Below are positions 27,009 to 34,532 of a DNA stretch of 34,532 nucleotides, in pieces (position 1 is the stretch's first letter; each line of letters starts with the position of its first letter). The translations under genes were made by a program, and so were the position numbers. The notes below the pieces were generated by a model. The model did no database searches, was not told where the DNA came from, and was given only the letters and a program-made list of their open reading frames with translations. This DNA comes from Pseudomonas sp. PB106 (GTDB lineage: Bacteria > Pseudomonadota > Gammaproteobacteria > Pseudomonadales > Pseudomonadaceae), in NCBI RefSeq assembly GCF_009764645.1, contig NZ_RWIM01000080.1, positions 1-34,532 of the forward strand, in the 5' to 3' direction.

Positions 27009-27796
27009 GCCTGAGTCGCTGGCGGCTGGTCGTTGTGATCGTCGGCCGGGGTTTCGTCCGGGCGTTCACGCTTGCTGATCAAGCCACCGAACAGAATGCC
27101 GATTTCAAACAGCATCCACATCGGCACGGCCAGCAGGGTCTGCGAGAAAATGTCCGGCGGGGTCAGGATCATGCCGACCACGAAGCAGCCGATGATCACG
27201 TACGGGCGGATTTTCTTCAGATATTTGACGTCGACCACGCCGATCCACACCAGCAACACCACAGCCACCGGGATCTCGAACGCCACGCCGAAGGCGAAGA
27301 ACAGCGTCATGACGAAGTCGAGGTAGCTGGCGATGTCGGTCATCATTTCCACGCCGGCCGGGGTGGCGGCAGCGAAGAACTTGAAGATCAACGGGAACAC
27401 GAAGTAATAGGCGAACGCCATGCCGGTGTAGAACAGCAGGATGCTCGACACCAGCAGCGGCACCGCGATGCGCTTCTCATGCTTGTACAGGCCAGGCGCG
27501 ATGAAGCCCCAGATCTGATGCAGGATCACCGGGATCGCGAGGAACAGCGAAACCATCATCGTCAGCTTCAGCGGCGTCAGGAACGGCGACGACACGTCAG
27601 TAGCGATCATCGTCGCGCCGACCGGCAGGTACTGGCGCAGCGGCGTCGAGACGAAGGTGTAGATCTGCTGGGTGAAGGCGAACAGCCCGGCGAAGATGAT
27701 GAAGATCGCCGCCACACAACGCAGCAGGCGGGTGCGCAACTCGGTGAGGTGCGAAACCAGCGGCATGTGCTGGTCGTTTTCGGGGAGATCGCTCAT
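27005..27796 (-). CDS. tatC: Sec-independent protein translocase TatC
   Basis: TatC is the six-helix inner-membrane core that recognises twin-arginine signal peptides. At 263 residues it is the usual length. The N-terminus [20 protein letters not shown] carries the conserved HLTELR cytoplasmic segment, and [14 protein letters not shown] is a family hallmark of the first cytoplasmic loop, which contributes to signal-peptide binding. The C-terminal tail is charged. It overlaps tatB by 4 nt upstream and rsmE by 4 nt downstream. Confidence 0.97.
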   Translation of the reverse strand: MSDLPENDQHMPLVSHLTELRTRLLRCVAAIFIIFAGLFAFTQQIYTFVSTPLRQYLPVGATMIATDVSSPFLTPLKLTMMVSLFLAIPVILHQIWGFIAPGLYKHEKRIAVPLLVSSILLFYTGMAFAYYFVFPLIFKFFAAATPAGVEMMTDIASYLDFVMTLFFAFGVAFEIPVAVVLLVWIGVVDVKYLKKIRPYVIIGCFVVGMILTPPDIFSQTLLAVPMWMLFEIGILFGGLISKRERPDETPADDHNDQPPATQA

Positions 27797-28260
27797 GGGG
27801 CTCGCGGCGGCAGAGTGGAGTCTTGAGGCGCTGGGGTGATCGGCGCGGCGTTTGGCGCAACGTGTTCAACAGACTGTTCCGCGACAACGACTGGCGCCGG
27901 TTCTGTCTGTGCTACAACGGCAGCAGGTGCAGGTGTCGGAGCAGGCACAACAGGTGCAGTCGGCGCATGAATCGTCTGCTGCCCGACATGTTCAACCGGC
28001 GTCGGCTCTTGCTGAACCGGGCTGAAAATCTTCCGCGCCTCTTGTTCCAGCGAGAGAATGTGCTCGTTGTGCAGTTGCCGACGGATCTCGTCGGCACCGA
28101 TTTCACGTTCAACTTCCTGTTTGATCGCGTTGAAGCTGCGCTTCAGCCGGCCGACCCACAGGCCAGCAGTGCGCGCAGCGCCCGGCAGACGCTCGGGGCC
28201 CAGCACCAGCAGGGCGACGAGGCCGACGAGCAGCAGTTCAGAGAAGCTGATACCAAACAT
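27793..28260 (-). CDS. tatB: Sec-independent protein translocase TatB
   Basis: TatB partners TatC in the substrate-receptor complex. The 155-residue protein has the typical layout: an N-terminal membrane helix ([20 protein letters not shown]), the GPERLP turn, an amphipathic helix ([20 protein letters not shown]) and a long Pro/Ala-rich variable tail. The Glu in ISFSELL is the conserved polar residue of the TatB helix. The gene starts 10 nt after the tatA stop. Confidence 0.96.
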   Translation of the reverse strand: MFGISFSELLLVGLVALLVLGPERLPGAARTAGLWVGRLKRSFNAIKQEVEREIGADEIRRQLHNEHILSLEQEARKIFSPVQQEPTPVEHVGQQTIHAPTAPVVPAPTPAPAAVVAQTEPAPVVVAEQSVEHVAPNAAPITPAPQDSTLPPRAP

Positions 28261-28270
28261 TAGTCAGTGC

Positions 28271-28552
28271 TCACACGTCTTTGCGGATCGGCTCTTCGAC
28301 TTTCTGCGCCTGCACGTCGATGGTGTGCGGCGGGTTGGCCTGAGCGGTGGCTTGCGGCTGCACCGGTGGCACCGGCTGCGCAGGCGTCACGGTTGGATCA
28401 GCGGCAGGCTTTTCGTCATCGTTCATGGCCTTGCGGAAGCCCTTGATCGACTCGCCAACGTCGGTGCCGAGGTTTTTCAGTTTCTTGGTGCCGAACACCA
28501 ACACCACGACTACCAGAATGACGATCCAGTGTTTCCAGTCAAAAATGCCCAT
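28271..28552 (-). CDS. tatA: Sec-independent protein translocase TatA
   Basis: TatA oligomerises to form the protein-conducting element of the twin-arginine system. From the ATG at 28552 it has 93 residues: [20 protein letters not shown] membrane helix, the [10 protein letters not shown] hinge, an amphipathic helix ([16 protein letters not shown]) and a Pro/Gln-rich tail. The open frame extends 30 codons upstream into hisE, but the family N-terminus and an AGAGG-type ribosome site fix the start at 28552. It lies 25 nt downstream of hisE. Confidence 0.97.
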   Translation of the reverse strand: MGIFDWKHWIVILVVVVLVFGTKKLKNLGTDVGESIKGFRKAMNDDEKPAADPTVTPAQPVPPVQPQATAQANPPHTIDVQAQKVEEPIRKDV

Positions 28553-28577
28553 GTTGCTGTTCCTCTCTAAAAGTTGT

Positions 28578-28910
28578 TCAGGCGGACGGACGCGAGGCTT
28601 TCTCGACGTGTCCGGACAGGCCGAAACGGCGATCCAGTTCATCCAGCACAGCCTGCGGATGCTGCCCCAGTTGGGCGAGCATGACCATGCTGTGGAACCA
28701 CAGGTCGGCGGTTTCGTAGATCACATCGCTGCAGTCGCCACTGATCGCGGCGTCCTTGGCGGCAATAATGGTTTCGACCGACTCTTCGCCGACTTTCTCC
28801 AGAATCTTGTTCAAACCCTTGTGATACAGACTAGCCACATACGAGCTGTCGGCGGCTGCGCCTTTGCGCTCTTCCAGTACTTGAGCGAGGCGGGTCAGGG
28901 TGTCACTCAT
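28578..28910 (-). CDS. hisE: Phosphoribosyl-ATP pyrophosphatase HisE
   Basis: HisE hydrolyses phosphoribosyl-ATP to phosphoribosyl-AMP, the second step of histidine biosynthesis. The 110-residue all-helical MazG-like protein shows [19 protein letters not shown] with the acidic metal-binding residues, and the [17 protein letters not shown] helix. It is separate from hisI rather than fused as in enterobacteria, and overlaps the hisI 3' end by 8 nt. Confidence 0.96.
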   Translation of the reverse strand: MSDTLTRLAQVLEERKGAAADSSYVASLYHKGLNKILEKVGEESVETIIAAKDAAISGDCSDVIYETADLWFHSMVMLAQLGQHPQAVLDELDRRFGLSGHVEKASRPSA

Positions 28911-29310
28911 GTTTGTGTCCTGCGGAATAAATGGCGTGCGGGTCTTTCAGAACCGGGTCGACGGTCTTCCAGTCGCCGTTTTCGAAGACGCGATAAAAGC
29001 AGCTTTGACGGCCGGTATGGCAAGCGATGTCGCCGATCTGTTCAACCATCAGGATGATCACGTCGGCGTCACAGTCCAGACGCATTTCATGCAAGGTCTG
29101 CACATGGCCGGACTCTTCGCCCTTGCGCCACAGCTTGCCACGGGAACGTGACCAGTAGATTGCACGGTTTTCCGCGGCGGTCAGCTCGAGCGCTTCGCGG
29201 TTCATCCAGGCCATCATCAGTACGCGTCCGGTCTTGTGATCCTGGGCAATCGCCGGCACCAGGCCATCAGCGTCCCATTTGATCTCGTCCAGCCAGTTTT
29301 TCATCTTCAA
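28903..29310 (-). CDS. hisI: Phosphoribosyl-AMP cyclohydrolase HisI
   Basis: HisI opens the adenine ring of phosphoribosyl-AMP, the third step of histidine biosynthesis. The 135-residue protein carries the family motifs [29 protein letters not shown], the metal-binding CDAD, and the cysteine-containing [11 protein letters not shown] that ligates zinc. It overlaps hisE by 8 nt, so the two consecutive enzymes are translated together. Confidence 0.97.
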   Translation of the reverse strand: MKMKNWLDEIKWDADGLVPAIAQDHKTGRVLMMAWMNREALELTAAENRAIYWSRSRGKLWRKGEESGHVQTLHEMRLDCDADVIILMVEQIGDIACHTGRQSCFYRVFENGDWKTVDPVLKDPHAIYSAGHKHE

Positions 29311-29321
29311 TTCCCGAAACG

Positions 29322-29417
29322 CAGCTACAAGCTTTGAGCTTCAAGCTGCAAGTAAAAGCAGATTGCGGTGTTCCAGTATCGTCAGGCTTGCAGCTCGCAG
29401 CTTATAACTTGCAGCTG
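29322..29417. repeat. Imperfect 32-bp inverted repeat between ubiB and hisI
   Basis: Arms at 29322-29353 and 29386-29417 match as inverted copies at 25 of 32 positions. Each arm is built from CAAGCT/AGCTTG-like sub-repeats around AGCTGCAAG. The 114-nt ubiB-hisI gap consists almost entirely of this element, which could fold into a long hairpin in the message. It resembles dispersed Pseudomonas intergenic repeats, but only one copy is in this window. Confidence 0.6.
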
Positions 29418-29424
29418 ATTCGTG

Positions 29425-31029
29425 CTATCGGCGAACGACCAGATACAAGCCCACGGCCACCATGATTCCGGCTGGCCAATGTCCCAATTCGTTTAGTGGG
29501 CCACCGATGGCAAGGATCACCCCACCGGCCAGATGTGCGCAACCGAGCAGGCGCAGGAACCAGTCGTCCTTGCGTTTGTGCCACGGTGGCGGCGGGTCGT
29601 AGGCGTGCGGCTGCGACATGCGTTCGAGCAGATCGCGGGCCATATTCGCCAGGTGCGGCAATTGTTCGAACTGGCTCTGCACGTTGCCGAGCAAGGCTTT
29701 CGGGCTGACGCGCTCGCGCATCCAGCGCTCGAGGAACGGCTGCGCGGTGTTCCACAGATCCAGATCCGGATACAACTGACGGCCGAGGCCTTCGATGTTC
29801 AGCAGGGTTTTTTGCAGCAGAACGAGCTGCGGCTGCACTTCCATGTTGAAGCGCCGCGCAGTCTGGAACAGGCGCATCAGCACCTGGCCAAATGAAATAT
29901 CTTTTAACGGTTTTTCGAAGATCGGTTCGCACACAGTACGGATCGCTGCTTCGAATTCATTGAGCTTGGTTTCCGCCGGCACCCAGCCCGAATCGATGTG
30001 CAACTGTGCCACACGACGGTAATCGCGCTTGAAGAACGCGAACAGGTTGCGCGCCAGATAATCCTGGTCTTCCGGGGTCAGGCTGCCGACGATGCCGCAG
30101 TCGATCGCAATGTACTGCGGGCTCCACGGATTGACGGTGCTGACGAAGATGTTGCCCGGGTGCATGTCGGCGTGGAAGAAACTGTCGCGGAACACCTGGG
30201 TGAAGAAAATCTCCACGCCACGTTCGGCGAGCATCTTCATGTCGGTGCGCTGATCGGCGAGGGTCGCCAGATCCGTGACCTGAATACCGTAGATACGCTC
30301 CATCACCAGCACTTTCGGCCGGCACCAGTCCCAATAGACTTGCGGCACGTAGAGCAGCGGCGAACCTTCGAAGTTGCGCTTCAACTGGCTGGCGTTGGCC
30401 GCTTCGCGCAGCAGATCGAGTTCGTCGTAGATGGTTTTTTCGTAGTCCAACACCACATCGACCGGGTGCAGCAGACGCGCGTCGGCGGAGAGCTTTTCAG
30501 CGGCGCGGGCAAGGATGAACAACCACGCCAGATCCTGTGCGATCACCGTTTTCAAACCGGGGCGAATCACCTTCACCACCACTTCTTCGCCGGTTTTCAA
30601 TTGCGCCGCATGCACTTGCGCTACCGAGGCCGAGGCCAGCGGTTCGACGTCGAAACGGCTGAACACGTCGCTGATTTTCTTGCCGAGCTGTTCTTCGATC
30701 AGTTTGATCGACAGCTGCGGATCGAACGGCGGCACGCGATCCTGCAGCAACATCAGCTCATCGGCGATGTCTTCGGGCAGCAGGTCGCGGCGAGTCGAAA
30801 GAATCTGCCCGAACTTGATGAAGATCGGCCCGAGATCCTGCAACGCCAGACGCAAACGCGCGCCCCGGCTCAGCTCCAGCGGCTTGCGCGGGAACCAGCG
30901 CCACGGCAGGACATAGCGCAGCGCCAAGAGAAACCAGGGCAGCGGCAGATCGAACAGCAGGTCATCGAGGCGGTAGCGAATCACGACGCGCTGGATGCGC
31001 AACAAACGGCGGACGGCAAGCAGCTTCAT
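29425..31029 (-). CDS. ubiB: Ubiquinone biosynthesis regulatory protein kinase UbiB
   Basis: UbiB is a membrane-anchored atypical kinase/ATPase (ABC1/ADCK family) needed for aerobic ubiquinone synthesis. At 534 residues the length is standard. The family KxGQ motif is in [20 protein letters not shown], the unusual Ala-rich loop is [13 protein letters not shown], and the catalytic segment is [11 protein letters not shown] with the metal-binding [11 protein letters not shown]. Hydrophobic helices at the C-terminus ([18 protein letters not shown] and [14 protein letters not shown]) anchor it. Its start overlaps the ubiJ stop by 4 nt. Confidence 0.97.
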   Translation of the reverse strand: MKLLAVRRLLRIQRVVIRYRLDDLLFDLPLPWFLLALRYVLPWRWFPRKPLELSRGARLRLALQDLGPIFIKFGQILSTRRDLLPEDIADELMLLQDRVPPFDPQLSIKLIEEQLGKKISDVFSRFDVEPLASASVAQVHAAQLKTGEEVVVKVIRPGLKTVIAQDLAWLFILARAAEKLSADARLLHPVDVVLDYEKTIYDELDLLREAANASQLKRNFEGSPLLYVPQVYWDWCRPKVLVMERIYGIQVTDLATLADQRTDMKMLAERGVEIFFTQVFRDSFFHADMHPGNIFVSTVNPWSPQYIAIDCGIVGSLTPEDQDYLARNLFAFFKRDYRRVAQLHIDSGWVPAETKLNEFEAAIRTVCEPIFEKPLKDISFGQVLMRLFQTARRFNMEVQPQLVLLQKTLLNIEGLGRQLYPDLDLWNTAQPFLERWMRERVSPKALLGNVQSQFEQLPHLANMARDLLERMSQPHAYDPPPPWHKRKDDWFLRLLGCAHLAGGVILAIGGPLNELGHWPAGIMVAVGLYLVVRR

Positions 31030-31649
31030 GCGTTATCGCTTGGGTCGAGGGATCGGGAAAGGCGCTCGAAACGCGCCTCGAGACGTTCCAGATCAAGTTT
31101 GATCCGGTCCAGTTCGCTGAACCGCGCTTCGGCTTCGCGCTGCCCGACGAGGGTGCGCGATTCTTCGGCGAGGTATTCGGCGAGGTTCTGGTTGAGGCTG
31201 GCAAATCCTTGTTGATACCAGCGTGCGCGGCTGCGCAGATGGCCACCGACCAGTTGCGTGGCGACCGGGCCGAGCCAGCGCGAGAGTTCATACTCCCAGT
31301 CCAGCTCCAGGTCTTGCAGCACGCCGGCCAGCTCCAGCAGCACGCCGCTGTCGCCGTCGAGCTCGACTTCCGGGGCGTGCAGCACCGCAGTCTTGTCTTT
31401 GCTCACGGCCAATTTGATCAGGCTGGAGGCCGGCGCACGCAGGGTGCAATCGACACCGGTTTCCCAGTGCGAGGCAAGCATCAAACCTTCGTCGCTCGGC
31501 AAGATGAACAGTTGCAGCGCCGGGCTGCGGCAGTCGACGGCAATCACTTTGCCAGTCAAATGCGCCAGCCGCGGGAGCGCCGTGCTGTCGAGACGCAGCA
31601 CCCGGTTGAGGCCGAGTTCGACGCTGGCGAGCAGCCCGGTGAGCAACAT
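31026..31649 (-). CDS. ubiJ: Ubiquinone biosynthesis accessory factor UbiJ
   Basis: UbiJ is a lipid-binding SCP2-domain protein that, with UbiK, organises the soluble ubiquinone biosynthesis complex. The 207-residue protein has an N-terminal SCP2 region ([20 protein letters not shown], then [19 protein letters not shown]) and a C-terminal coiled-coil rich in Glu/Arg (residues about 165-200). It lies between ubiE and ubiB with 1-nt and 4-nt overlaps, the conserved gammaproteobacterial order. Confidence 0.94.
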   Translation of the reverse strand: MLLTGLLASVELGLNRVLRLDSTALPRLAHLTGKVIAVDCRSPALQLFILPSDEGLMLASHWETGVDCTLRAPASSLIKLAVSKDKTAVLHAPEVELDGDSGVLLELAGVLQDLELDWEYELSRWLGPVATQLVGGHLRSRARWYQQGFASLNQNLAEYLAEESRTLVGQREAEARFSELDRIKLDLERLEARFERLSRSLDPSDNA

Positions 31650-32419
31650 CAGGGCTTGATGCCGCGGTGCAGGGCGACGATGCCTGCGGTCATGTTGTGA
31701 TAGGTCACGCGGTCGAAACCGGCGTCGACCATCATCGACTTCAGCGTTTCCTGATTCGGGTGCATGCGGATCGATTCGGCCAGATAGCGATAGCTTTCCG
31801 AGTCGTTGGTGATCAGCTTGCCCATCAGCGGCATGAAGGCGAACGAGTAGGCGTCGTAGGCTTTCGACATCAGCGCGTTGGTCGGCTTGGAGAATTCCAG
31901 CACCAACAGGCGACCGCCAGGCTTGAGCACGCGCAGCATCGAACGCAGGGCGTCTTCTTTGTGCGTCACGTTGCGCAGGCCGAAGGCGATGGTCACGCAG
32001 TCGAAATGGTTGTCCGGGAACGGTAGTTTTTCCGCGTCCGCCTGAACGAACTCGACGTTACCGGCGACACCCAGATCGAGCAGGCGGTCACGGCCGACCT
32101 TGAGCATCGATTCGTTGATGTCGGCCAATACCACCTGACCTGTCGGGCCGACCAAGTGCGAGAATTTTTTGGTCAGGTCACCGGTCCCGCCGGCGATGTC
32201 CAGCACGCGATTACCGCTGCGCACGCCCGACAGTTCGATCGCGAAACGCTTCCACAAACGGTGCATGCCGCCCGACAGAAGGTCGTTCATCAGGTCGTAC
32301 TTGGCGGCTACCGAGTGGAAAACCTCAGCGACTTTTTCCGCTTTCTGGCTTTCCGGAACGTTTTTGAAGCCGAAGTGAGTGGTGGGTTCGGCATCGCTGC
32401 CTTTGCGCTGATCAGTCAT
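31649..32419 (-). CDS. ubiE: Ubiquinone/menaquinone C-methyltransferase UbiE
   Basis: UbiE transfers a methyl group from SAM to the 2-polyprenyl-6-methoxy-benzoquinol ring. The 256-residue protein from the ATG at 32419 matches the usual length; the open frame reaches 48 codons further upstream without a ribosome site. The family signature [18 protein letters not shown] is at about residues 41-58, the SAM-binding [11 protein letters not shown] begins at 72, and [17 protein letters not shown] is the second signature. Its last base overlaps the ubiJ start, making ubiE the first gene of the ubiEJB unit. Confidence 0.97.
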   Translation of the reverse strand: MTDQRKGSDAEPTTHFGFKNVPESQKAEKVAEVFHSVAAKYDLMNDLLSGGMHRLWKRFAIELSGVRSGNRVLDIAGGTGDLTKKFSHLVGPTGQVVLADINESMLKVGRDRLLDLGVAGNVEFVQADAEKLPFPDNHFDCVTIAFGLRNVTHKEDALRSMLRVLKPGGRLLVLEFSKPTNALMSKAYDAYSFAFMPLMGKLITNDSESYRYLAESIRMHPNQETLKSMMVDAGFDRVTYHNMTAGIVALHRGIKP

Positions 32420-32584
32420 ATCGCTGTCACCAAAAGAGAATGCGCGACATTCTAATCCCCAAGCCATGCTTTGTCTTGGAATGGCTAAAGGTAAGATGGG
32501 CAACCTTCGGGACGATTTGCCGCAGCGGCGGTCAAGATTAACGACACATCTTTTTCGCCCCATTCAAAAAGCAGGAGTCAATCA

Positions 32585-32860
32585 ATGGCCAAAATCACTG
32601 TTGAGCGTGCCCACAACCTGGGTAAGGAAGCCGCCCGCGAGAAGGCCGACAAGCTGGCGCAGAAACTCTCCGATCAATACGGACTGGAGCCGCAATGGGC
32701 CGGCGACACCCTGAACCTCAAGCGCTCGGGCGTGAAAGGCGCGGTGCATGTGGCGGACGATTCGATCAAGGTCGACGTGGAGCTGGGCATCATGATGTCG
32801 GCCATGAGCGGCATGATCAAAGCAGAGATCGAAAAAGCCCTCGATAAAGCGCTGGTCTGA
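32585..32860 (+). CDS. Polyhydroxyalkanoic acid system family protein
   Basis: This 91-residue protein of the PHA-system/granule-region family starts MAKITVERAHNLGKEAAREK and ends in a hydrophobic-acidic helix (MSAMSGMIKAEIEKALDKAL). The middle has the short beta-rich LEPQWAGDTLNLKRSGVKGA. Its biochemical role is unknown; family members cluster with pha genes in pseudomonads. The ATG follows GCAGGAGTC, a good ribosome site. It is divergent from ubiE across a 165-nt gap and is separated from phaI by a REP doublet. Confidence 0.88.
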   Translation: MAKITVERAHNLGKEAAREKADKLAQKLSDQYGLEPQWAGDTLNLKRSGVKGAVHVADDSIKVDVELGIMMSAMSGMIKAEIEKALDKALV

Positions 32861-32862
32861 GC

Positions 32863-32941
32863 ATCAAAAGATCGCAGCCTCCGGCAGCTCCTACAGAGAT
32901 ACACATTCCCCTGTAGGAGCTGCCGAAGGCTGCGATCTTTT
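32863..32941. repeat. REP doublet (GGAGCTGCCGAAGGCTGCGATC family)
   Basis: ATCAAAAGATCGCAGCCTCC and CGGCAGCTCCTACAG form the left arm, and CTGTAGGAGCTGCCGAAGGC TGCGATCTTTT the inverted right arm, around a short spacer GAGATACACATTCCC. It begins 3 nt after the preceding stop codon. The copy at 34473 is nearly identical, including the spacer. Confidence 0.9.
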
Positions 32942-32971
32942 CATTCAGGCACCACCGATTCATGTCAGTTG

Positions 32972-32989
32972 TTAGGGTGCCGTTTCTAA
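32972..32989 (+). promoter_or_regulatory. Inverted repeat TTAG-N10-CTAA upstream of phaI, possible regulator site
   Basis: TTAG and CTAA flank a 10-nt centre about 75-95 nt before phaI. In P. putida the TetR-like PhaD protein binds an inverted-repeat operator at the phaI promoter; whether this is that site is a guess. No well-spaced sigma-70 hexamers were identified in the 124-nt gap. Confidence 0.25.
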
Positions 32990-33065
32990 TTTTTCTGCCT
33001 ACTTTGTGCCAGAGCCCGACACTTTCCCGGGCAGTTCCTCAAACCTTCTGCGCGTGAGGTGCACC

Positions 33066-33488
33066 ATGGCCAAAGTTATTTTGAAGAAAAAAATCGACGC
33101 TTCGACTTCTGCTCTGAGCGACGTCAAATCCTATGCCCGCAAGATCTGGCTGGCAGGCTTGGGTGCCTACGCCAAGGTCGGCCAAGAGGGCAGCGACTAC
33201 TTTCAAGAGTTGATCAAGGCTGGTCAAACTGTTGAAAAGAAAGGCAAAAAAGCCGTCACCGAAAAGCTCGAAGCGGCCAACGCCGAGATCGACGAAGCCA
33301 AGGATGAAGTGAGTTCATTCAAGGGGCGTGTCGAGGTTCAACTCGACAAGGTCGAGAAGGCGTTCGACACCCGTGTAGCAAGCGCCTTGAATCGTATCGG
33401 CATTCCGTCTAAACATGACGTTGAGACACTCTCTGCTAAGCTCGATGAGCTGACGGCATTGCTCGAACGCGTCGCGCGTAAATCTTAA
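33066..33488 (+). CDS. phaI: Phasin PhaI (PHA granule-associated protein)
   Basis: PhaI is a small phasin coating medium-chain-length polyhydroxyalkanoate granules. The 140-residue protein has the conserved phasin core DVKSYARKIWLAGLGAYAKV (about residues 19-38) followed by long amphipathic, charged helices and a coiled-coil-like C-terminus (SALNRIGIPSKHDVETLSAK). The start is ATG 33066 after a GAGGT ribosome site; the frame is open 20 codons upstream without family similarity. It ends 10 nt before phaF, which shares the same core, so the pair arose by duplication and is co-transcribed. Confidence 0.95.
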   Translation: MAKVILKKKIDASTSALSDVKSYARKIWLAGLGAYAKVGQEGSDYFQELIKAGQTVEKKGKKAVTEKLEAANAEIDEAKDEVSSFKGRVEVQLDKVEKAFDTRVASALNRIGIPSKHDVETLSAKLDELTALLERVARKS

Positions 33489-33498
33489 GGAGAACGGG

Positions 33499-34416
33499 AT
33501 GGCTGGCAAAAAGACTACTGATAAAAAAGATAGCAGCTCGTGGGTCGGGAAGGTCGAATCCTACTCCCGCAAAATCTGGCTGGCTGGTTTAGGCGTGTAC
33601 TCGAAGATCGACACTGACGGCAGCAAGCTCTTCGATACATTGGTCAAAGACGGCGAGAAAGCCGAGAAGCTGACCAAGTCGGCAGTCGGCAAAAAAGTCG
33701 ATGCTGCCAAGGACTCTGCTTCCTCGGCCAAGTCGCGCATGAGCGGCGTGAAAGATCGCGCACTGGGCAAGTGGGACGAGCTGGAAGGGGCTTTCGACAA
33801 GCGCCTGAACAGCGCGATTTCGCGCCTCGGTGTCCCGAGCCGCAATGAAGTCAAAGCGCTCAACAGCAAGGTCGACACACTGACCAGGCAGATCGAAAAA
33901 CTCACCGGTCTGAAGGCTCAGCCTGTGGCGGCGAAAACCGCGGCAGCCAAACCGGCCGCCAAAACCGCAGCGGCAAAACCAGCGGCAAAATCCGCTGCCA
34001 AGCCACTGGTAAAAGCAGCGGCCAAGCCGGCAGCGAAAGCCAAAGCCGCCGCTAAACCGGCTGCAAAAACTGCCGCCGCCAAGCCTGCCGCTAAAGCAGC
34101 TGCCAAACCGGTTGCCGCTAAGGCCGCTGCGAAACCAGCCGCTAAACCTGCGGCAAAAGCAGTAGCCAAACCGGCCGCCAAGCCAGCAGCGAAAACCGCT
34201 GCCGCTAAACCGGCTGCCAAGCCAGCGGCCAAACCGGCTGCGGCGAAGAAGCCTGCAGTGAAAAAACCGGCCGCGCCGAAACCGGCAGCACCTGCTGCAG
34301 CCAAACCTGCCACCCCGGCAGCTCCGGTAAGCGCGTCGAACTCCGCCGCCGCACCGACTCCGGCGGCAACCCCGACTGCTGCATCGACCCCGTCGACGCC
34401 AACCAGTCAGTCCTGA
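33499..34416 (+). CDS. phaF: PHA granule-associated protein PhaF (histone-like C-terminus)
   Basis: PhaF is a bifunctional phasin: the N-terminal half binds granules and the basic C-terminal half binds DNA, helping granule partition at cell division. In this 305-residue copy residues 1-138 resemble PhaI (VESYSRKIWLAGLGVYSKID, SRLGVPSRNEVKALNSKVD). Residues about 139-260 are a run of AKPAAK-type repeats like histone H1 tails. The last 40 residues are Ala/Pro/Ser/Thr-rich. A GGAG ribosome site precedes the ATG. Repeat number is expected to vary between strains. An intrinsic terminator follows the stop. Confidence 0.96.
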   Translation: MAGKKTTDKKDSSSWVGKVESYSRKIWLAGLGVYSKIDTDGSKLFDTLVKDGEKAEKLTKSAVGKKVDAAKDSASSAKSRMSGVKDRALGKWDELEGAFDKRLNSAISRLGVPSRNEVKALNSKVDTLTRQIEKLTGLKAQPVAAKTAAAKPAAKTAAAKPAAKSAAKPLVKAAAKPAAKAKAAAKPAAKTAAAKPAAKAAAKPVAAKAAAKPAAKPAAKAVAKPAAKPAAKTAAAKPAAKPAAKPAAAKKPAVKKPAAPKPAAPAAAKPATPAAPVSASNSAAAPTPAATPTAASTPSTPTSQS

Positions 34417-34435
34417 TTTTTCAGGGCAAAACAAA

Positions 34436-34465
34436 ACGCCCGGCCTGTGAAGGTCGGGCGTTTTT
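34436..34465 (+). terminator. Rho-independent terminator after phaF
   Basis: ACGCCCGGCC pairs with GGTCGGGCGT (one G-T wobble) around a TGTGAA loop, followed by TTTTT. It ends the phaI-phaF transcript. Confidence 0.93.
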
Positions 34466-34472
34466 GTTTGAA

Positions 34473-34532
34473 GATCAAAAGATCGCAGCCTTCGGCAGCT
34501 CCTACAGAGGTACACATTCCCCCTGTAGGAGC
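34473..34532. repeat. REP doublet (GGAGCTGCCGAAGGCTGCGATC family), cut by window end
   Basis: GATCAAAAGATCGCAGCCTT and CGGCAGCTCCTACAG form the left arm, then spacer AGGTACACATTCCC and the start of the right arm CTGTAGGAGC. It differs from the copy at 32863 by two substitutions and one extra C over the visible length. Confidence 0.88.

Noticed and set aside
29998..31215. 405-codon plus-strand frame across ubiB and ubiJ
   Set aside because: It is antisense to two well-identified genes with conserved motifs; the composition is typical of a shadow frame.
33589..34515. Open frames opposite phaF encoding Gly/Arg/Cys- or Ala-rich proteins
   Set aside because: They are reverse readings of the AKPAAK repeat tract.

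Overview
The window is a chromosomal segment of a Pseudomonas of the fluorescens/putida lineage. The evidence is the GC-rich sequence, the five-step histidine-degradation locus, the linked pha granule-protein genes, the block ubiE-ubiJ-ubiB-hisI-hisE-tatABC-rsmE, and dispersed REP/REPIN-type palindromes in many intergenic gaps. No tRNA, rRNA, CRISPR array, prophage or insertion sequence was found.

Positions 69-14899 hold the hut (histidine utilisation) locus. hutF runs leftward, and hutC-hutD run rightward from a shared control region. A long rightward unit follows: hutU, an NCS1 permease, the hutX-hutW-hutV ABC transporter, hutH1, hutH2, hutI and hutG. Histidine would be imported, deaminated to urocanate (HutH2), hydrated (HutU), ring-opened (HutI), deiminated to formylglutamate (HutF) and deformylated to glutamate (HutG). 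HutC-type operators (TGTA-N2-TACA) lie at both promoters, and a sigma-54 -24/-12 element precedes hutU. The most striking gene is hutH1. It is an intact paralogue of histidine ammonia-lyase, but the Ala-Ser-Gly tripeptide that forms the MIO cofactor is cleanly missing and a catalytic tyrosine is replaced.

Positions 15137-24066 hold pip and dtd (4-nt overlap), then opgG-opgH for periplasmic glucan synthesis (8-nt overlap, strong terminator), then a three-gene polar amino-acid ABC transporter whose permease carries an unusual periplasmic insert.

Positions 24190-32419 run leftward. They hold a chemoreceptor with a clear FliA-type promoter and a probable helical-bimodular sensor domain, then (reading in the direction of transcription) ubiE-ubiJ-ubiB (ubiquinone), hisI-hisE (histidine synthesis), tatA-tatB-tatC (twin-arginine export) and rsmE (16S rRNA methylation). 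From 32585 the direction reverses to a small polyhydroxyalkanoate-system protein, phaI and phaF (granule phasins), ending in a terminator.

Intergenic space is occupied by two repeat classes. Six copies of a roughly 102-126-bp element have GTTCCCACGC...GCGTGGGAAC arms. Five REP doublets belong to two sequence families. Several copies lie inside operons and may tune transcript stability. The region looks like syntenic core genome rather than a mobile island. The items most worth following up are HutH1, the absence of a histidine permease gene between hutH1 and hutH2, the OpgG low-complexity insert and the permease insert.
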